Position numbers and translations under genes: made by a program. Below are positions 60,911 to 64,000 of a DNA stretch of 64,000 nucleotides, in pieces (positions within the stretch are counted from its first letter, which is position 1; the number at the start of each line of letters is the position of its first letter). Below the pieces are notes generated by a model, which was given only the letters and a program-made list of their open reading frames with translations, was not told the origin of the DNA and did not search any database. The DNA comes from JAVJQS01 sp040218815 (GTDB lineage Bacteria > Bacteroidota > Bacteroidia > Flavobacteriales_E > Vicingaceae). The DNA lies in the NCBI GenBank assembly GCA_040218815.1, contig JAVJQS010000009.1:1-64000 (forward strand), given 5' to 3'.

Positions 60911-63307
60911 TTATTTATAAAAAATACATCTGAAATTTGCTGATCCTGTTTCAGGGTCGTCATTCGCTGTATTTTTCAAGTTTGTATTTCCCACTTTTCT
61001 TGCGGTATTTGAGGTGCCATCACTTACCCACTCCCAGTTGTTAATTTCGTTAGTTAGTACAGCATTAGTTGCTGCACCATACCACTCAGCCCAGCTTGGA
61101 AGCTTATAACCTAAAGAGGCGCAAGTATTAGCAGCATCATACCAATCAGAGGCTGCCCTTTCATTGGTTTCAATGCAAATATTTCCTTGCACATTGGTCA
61201 TGCCAGTGGGGCAATTTGTTGATGGGAGAGTTGAAGACCAGCTAACATTACCTCCACCATCTGTTTGTAAAAATTGTTCACCAATGCCATCAGTTACAGG
61301 AAAGGTATAGGCACCATTGATGTTTAATGCCCCTAATTTAGCTCCTCCATTAACTTCAAGAAGAGAATCAGGGTCTTCTTCTCCTATTCCAACATTTCCG
61401 CTAGATCTTAAGACTAAAGAAGCCGCAGTATTGCCGTCTGTCCCAATGGTGTAAAAGTTAGTTCTTGTCGGAACTATTGCCGCACCAACAGCTCCATCAG
61501 CATATATTTGAATAAGTTCATTAAATACAGGGCCTGTAGTACTCCGAGATCTATTTGTGATAGAAAAAAGGCGATCGCCATCCGCAACAACTGAGGGACT
61601 CACACGAGTTCCTCTTGCATTATATAAATCAAATCTAGTTCCTGCACCATTTCCAGTTCCAAAAGAAATAAATTCCATTAACGAACTTTCTGCATCTTTT
61701 GCTATTGTTAGGGAAGTTCCCGTTGGTGAACTAATCGACACTTCTCCACTTGGATTAATTGAAATTCCTTCATTGTCGCCATCATTAGAAATATAAAAAT
61801 TATTCAACTTTAGGTTGGAGTCTAATTGATGGTTTCCTAAGTTATCTTCAGTATTGTAAATTGACAGATCAATAGGGGTTTGTGTAACTGTTCCCGAAGG
61901 GTCATCTATGCTCAATTGGTCAGCAACAAGCGATAATTGTTGTATTTCGTTAGATGCACTTGTATCGTTATCATTTCCGATTAAGCTTGTTAAAATTCGA
62001 ATACTATCACGATTCGCTATAGTTCTATTGAACAAGTTTAGTCTTCTAGAATCAAAAAGCGTGTCAAAGGATAAGGTGACTACTCCACCTTGCTGATATA
62101 TTTCTAAGGTTCGACCAACAAAGCGTATACTGTCAATTAACTCATTGGTAGAGTCGGCATCATTATCTGTAGTAATTAAATTGCTGAGAATACCAATACT
62201 GTCTCGGTTTTGTAATGTTTGACTAGAGTCAGTTGAAAAGTTACTTTCTAGTGTGTTTAAATCGGCATTTAAATTTGTTATATCAGTTTCGTTAGTAGAA
62301 ATTCCAGCTGCAAGCAAAGCTGAGTCTGCAGATAATTTAGCATCAGTAGCTAAGAATTCAATATCAACACCTGTTCCTCTTTCTATTAAAATAGAATCAT
62401 TTGCCAAACTTAGGTTTTGGTTGTCAGCAGCACTGCTAATCAAAGTGGCTAAGATAGCAATACTATCCTGATTTTGTAGGGTTTGAGAGGAATCGGTAGA
62501 AAAGTTGCCTTTTAGTGTATTTAAATCGCTGTTTAGATTTGTTATATCAGTTTGATTTGTTACAATGTCAGCGGCGTTATTTGCAATATCATCAAGTATA
62601 AACTGTATTTCAATTCCATCTCCACCTTCGATTAAGATAGAGTCTCCTGTTGAGTTGAAACTCAAGTTTTGGTCATCAGTTGATGAAGGCAAAAGCGATG
62701 TTAAATCTACATCATAGTTGGTGGATGCTTCTGTAATCCTCAATACATTTCCAGGCTCAATGGAAAATGAAGTGATTAATTCATTTGTTTCAGAAAGGTC
62801 GCCATCGTTAATGATAGAGTCATTTCTAATTGTTATTCCATTTCCTCCGCTAAGGTTGCTGCTTGCATTACCAGACGTTTTTGCATATAAAGCATAAGGC
62901 ACAGAAAGCAGTTGGGTAGTTCCTAAATTCTCAAAGCCACTGCCAGCATCAACTTCAACTCTTAGAAATCGATTCCCGCTACTCCAATCAATTCCTGCAA
63001 AATTTGGAGCAGATCCACCAGTTCTATTGCCTTGGCCTATCCTTAGGTTGAACAACCCAAAATCATTGGTGCTAATAGTGGAATGTTCCTCCTCGTACAA
63101 AACAGTTCCCGATGTGCTTGTTGCGATTATGCTAAATCGCACAGAAATTATTTGATTGGTCAATGCGTCCCCTGCATTGTCTCTTGCAACAGCTTGGTAA
63201 TTTACTCCCTCAGGAGCTTGTGCATGAAGTTGATGGGTAAATAAAAAATTAGCGCAAAATAAAAGGAGAACAGCTGCGTACGATGAAATTCGTTTTATAG
63301 CAAACAT
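60911..63307 (-). CDS. Surface protein with YQAVARD head, repeat stalk and lectin-like C-terminus
   Basis: The 798-residue protein has a signal peptide (YAAVLLLFCANFLFTHQLHA). The head (~31-145) has GVNYQAVARDNAGDALTNQI and LLSVPYALYAKTSG, a common Bacteroidota surface module. The middle has two long copies of a stalk repeat (TDITNLNxDLNTL, STDSSQTLQNxDSI) that look coiled-coil or helical, then the NLGNHQL/EGISINPSGEVSI blocks shared with the two downstream proteins. The end (~695-798) holds CPTGMTNVQGNICIETNERA, SLGYKLPSWAEWYGA and CIFYK, resembling a FGE/C-type-lectin-like domain. It is first in the operon and follows the clear promoter at 63375-63404. Confidence 0.82.
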   Translation of the reverse strand: MFAIKRISSYAAVLLLFCANFLFTHQLHAQAPEGVNYQAVARDNAGDALTNQIISVRFSIIATSTSGTVLYEEEHSTISTNDFGLFNLRIGQGNRTGGSAPNFAGIDWSSGNRFLRVEVDAGSGFENLGTTQLLSVPYALYAKTSGNASSNLSGGNGITIRNDSIINDGDLSETNELITSFSIEPGNVLRITEASTNYDVDLTSLLPSSTDDQNLSFNSTGDSILIEGGDGIEIQFILDDIANNAADIVTNQTDITNLNSDLNTLKGNFSTDSSQTLQNQDSIAILATLISSAADNQNLSLANDSILIERGTGVDIEFLATDAKLSADSALLAAGISTNETDITNLNADLNTLESNFSTDSSQTLQNRDSIGILSNLITTDNDADSTNELIDSIRFVGRTLEIYQQGGVVTLSFDTLFDSRRLNLFNRTIANRDSIRILTSLIGNDNDTSASNEIQQLSLVADQLSIDDPSGTVTQTPIDLSIYNTEDNLGNHQLDSNLKLNNFYISNDGDNEGISINPSGEVSISSPTGTSLTIAKDAESSLMEFISFGTGNGAGTRFDLYNARGTRVSPSVVADGDRLFSITNRSRSTTGPVFNELIQIYADGAVGAAIVPTRTNFYTIGTDGNTAASLVLRSSGNVGIGEEDPDSLLEVNGGAKLGALNINGAYTFPVTDGIGEQFLQTDGGGNVSWSSTLPSTNCPTGMTNVQGNICIETNERAASDWYDAANTCASLGYKLPSWAEWYGAATNAVLTNEINNWEWVSDGTSNTARKVGNTNLKNTANDDPETGSANFRCIFYK

Positions 63308-63667
63308 AGGGTGTAATGTTAAAGATGGTTAACTAGCTCTTTATAATTATAACAATTGTTAAAATCGGTACAGACAAAAATAGAATAAATATTGGTCTAT
63401 TCAAGCTTTTATTCATCTAATATCGAAATGCTTAAGACGGGTTTGTGTCCAATAAGTACAATTGTAATGAAGTGAGTTATTAACAAAAAGCCGTTTGTGA
63501 TTTGAAAATGAATAAGATGCAATCTAAAAGAGAATTTTAATGTGCAATTAGCGAAGTACTGTTGCGCACATGTGAATTCATTTTTTAGTAGAGTTAAAAG
63601 ATTAATGAACTCGGCTAAATAGATAGGTCTATTTAAAGGTTAAAACTGATTGAATGATGTAGAACAT
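63308..63667. other. 360-bp gene-free region
   Basis: It holds the operon promoter and a 12-bp palindrome (TAACAATTGTTA, 63350-63361) near the left end, and the deacetylase terminator at the right end. The middle (~63410-63640) is AT-rich with no recognisable gene, RNA or repeat. Confidence 0.6.
63375..63404 (-). promoter_or_regulatory. Promoter of the cluster 2 surface operon
   Basis: Minus strand TTG (63402-63404), 19-bp spacer, TATTTTTG (63375-63382), 67 bases before the ATG. Both elements fit the Bacteroidota consensus exactly. A 12-bp palindrome in the leader (63350-63361) may be an operator. Confidence 0.7.
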
Positions 63668-63676
63668 TCAGTCAAT
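63641..63676 (-). terminator. Hairpin terminator of the polysaccharide deacetylase gene
   Basis: Minus strand ATTGACTGAATG pairs with CATTCAATCAGT (one mismatch, one G-U pair) over an 8-base loop and is followed by TTTT. The stem overlaps the stop codon at 63668-63670. Confidence 0.5.
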
Positions 63677-64000
63677 TACCTTAAACCTCCAAGCCTTTTC
63701 TTTGCCCAATTTTAGCGTTTTTTGCAGTGTAGCAAGCATCCTTTTTTCAGCTTTTAAACTATCATGAAAGGTGACAATGGCGCCAGGTTTTAGTTGTTTA
63801 GCGGTAATTTCCCAACACTGGTCTTCAGTTTTATTGGAATCAAAATCCATGCTAAGCACCGACCACATTACAATCTTAAATTGTTCTTGCAGTTTCTTGA
63901 TTTGTTTCTTTTTTATTCTCCCATAAGGAGGTCGAAATAAATTAGATTGAAATATTTCGGTGCATTGCATTACATTTTCAATGTAATCAGCTGTTTTTGT
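63668..64000 (-). CDS. Polysaccharide deacetylase family protein (5' partial)
   Basis: The C-terminal ~111 residues are visible; the frame stays open to the window edge, so the start lies beyond 64000. Catalytic-domain signatures of the NodB fold are FRPPYGRIKKKQIKK (motif 3), the WSVLSMDFDSN strand and the His of IVTFHDS (motif 5). Family members remove acetyl groups from chitin-like, peptidoglycan or other surface polysaccharides. The catalytic Asp and zinc His motifs are outside the window. The substrate is unknown. Confidence 0.85.
   Translation of the reverse strand, partial: TKTADYIENVMQCTEIFQSNLFRPPYGRIKKKQIKKLQEQFKIVMWSVLSMDFDSNKTEDQCWEITAKQLKPGAIVTFHDSLKAEKRMLATLQKTLKLGKEKAWRFKVID

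Noticed and set aside
50416..63307. Prophage or tailocin because of tail-fibre-like and S74 domains
   Set aside because: All proteins have signal peptides, and no capsid, terminase, sheath, baseplate or lysis gene is present; PorP and OmpA partners point to the cell surface.

Overview
The window is AT-rich chromosomal DNA from a member of the Bacteroidota, probably a marine or aquatic flavobacterium-like or Cytophaga-like organism; no marker gene fixes the family. The evidence is a type IX secretion system (T9SS) gene set (SprB repeats, type A and type B sorting domains, PorP/SprF proteins, PorE-like OmpA proteins), ECF sigma/anti-sigma pairing, promoters of the Bacteroidota TTG-N19-22-TAnnTTTG type, and families such as DUF3078, DUF2141, DUF5777 and CRTAC1-like lipoproteins. 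No tRNA, rRNA, CRISPR array, insertion sequence or phage core gene was seen.

Layout. Bases 1-12153 (+) hold surface cluster 1: the 3' part of a giant SprB-repeat adhesin with a type B sorting domain, a PorP/SprF protein and two OmpA/PD40 proteins. Bases 12306-17337 hold a DUF4235-like small membrane protein, a flavodoxin-family gene divergent from a TetR regulator with a palindrome between them, YebC, and an ECF sigma/anti-sigma/outer-membrane-protein set sharing a promoter-like motif. Bases 17480-24404 hold RluB, an AsmA-like protein, a coupled 34-codon ORF, a histidine kinase, HemW, a cupin and a small basic protein. Bases 24515-34025 hold a type A secreted FG-GAP protein, two kynurenine-pathway enzymes (HAAO and ACMSD), an atypical SDR, a beta-carbonic anhydrase, an acyl-CoA carboxylase beta subunit, an FAD oxidoreductase and a glycosyltransferase.

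Bases 34216-48676 hold a periplasmic thioredoxin, a vanadium-haloperoxidase-like lipoprotein paired with a CRTAC1-like lipoprotein, DUF3078 and MscS genes, a membrane metallophosphoesterase, a four-gene cytochrome/beta-barrel operon, and methylmalonyl-CoA epimerase. Bases 48818-63307 (-) hold surface cluster 2, one long tightly packed run: three large signal-peptide proteins with phage-tail-fibre-like repeats (one ending in an S74 intramolecular chaperone), a short type B cargo protein, PorP/SprF, a PorE-like TPR/PD40/OmpA protein, and then a membrane adenylate cyclase fused to an HD domain. A polysaccharide deacetylase runs off the right edge.

How the genes fit together. The two surface clusters share the plan 'type B cargo + PorP/SprF + peptidoglycan-binding OmpA/PD40 protein', which suggests two parallel systems for exporting and anchoring surface adhesins. 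Cluster 2 is the best candidate for an undescribed system, because it combines tail-fibre-like proteins with T9SS anchoring genes and a cyclic-nucleotide enzyme. Many start codons were moved to a downstream ATG or GTG, because the longest reading frame began at an upstream TTG or GTG just before a signal peptide or inside a promoter.
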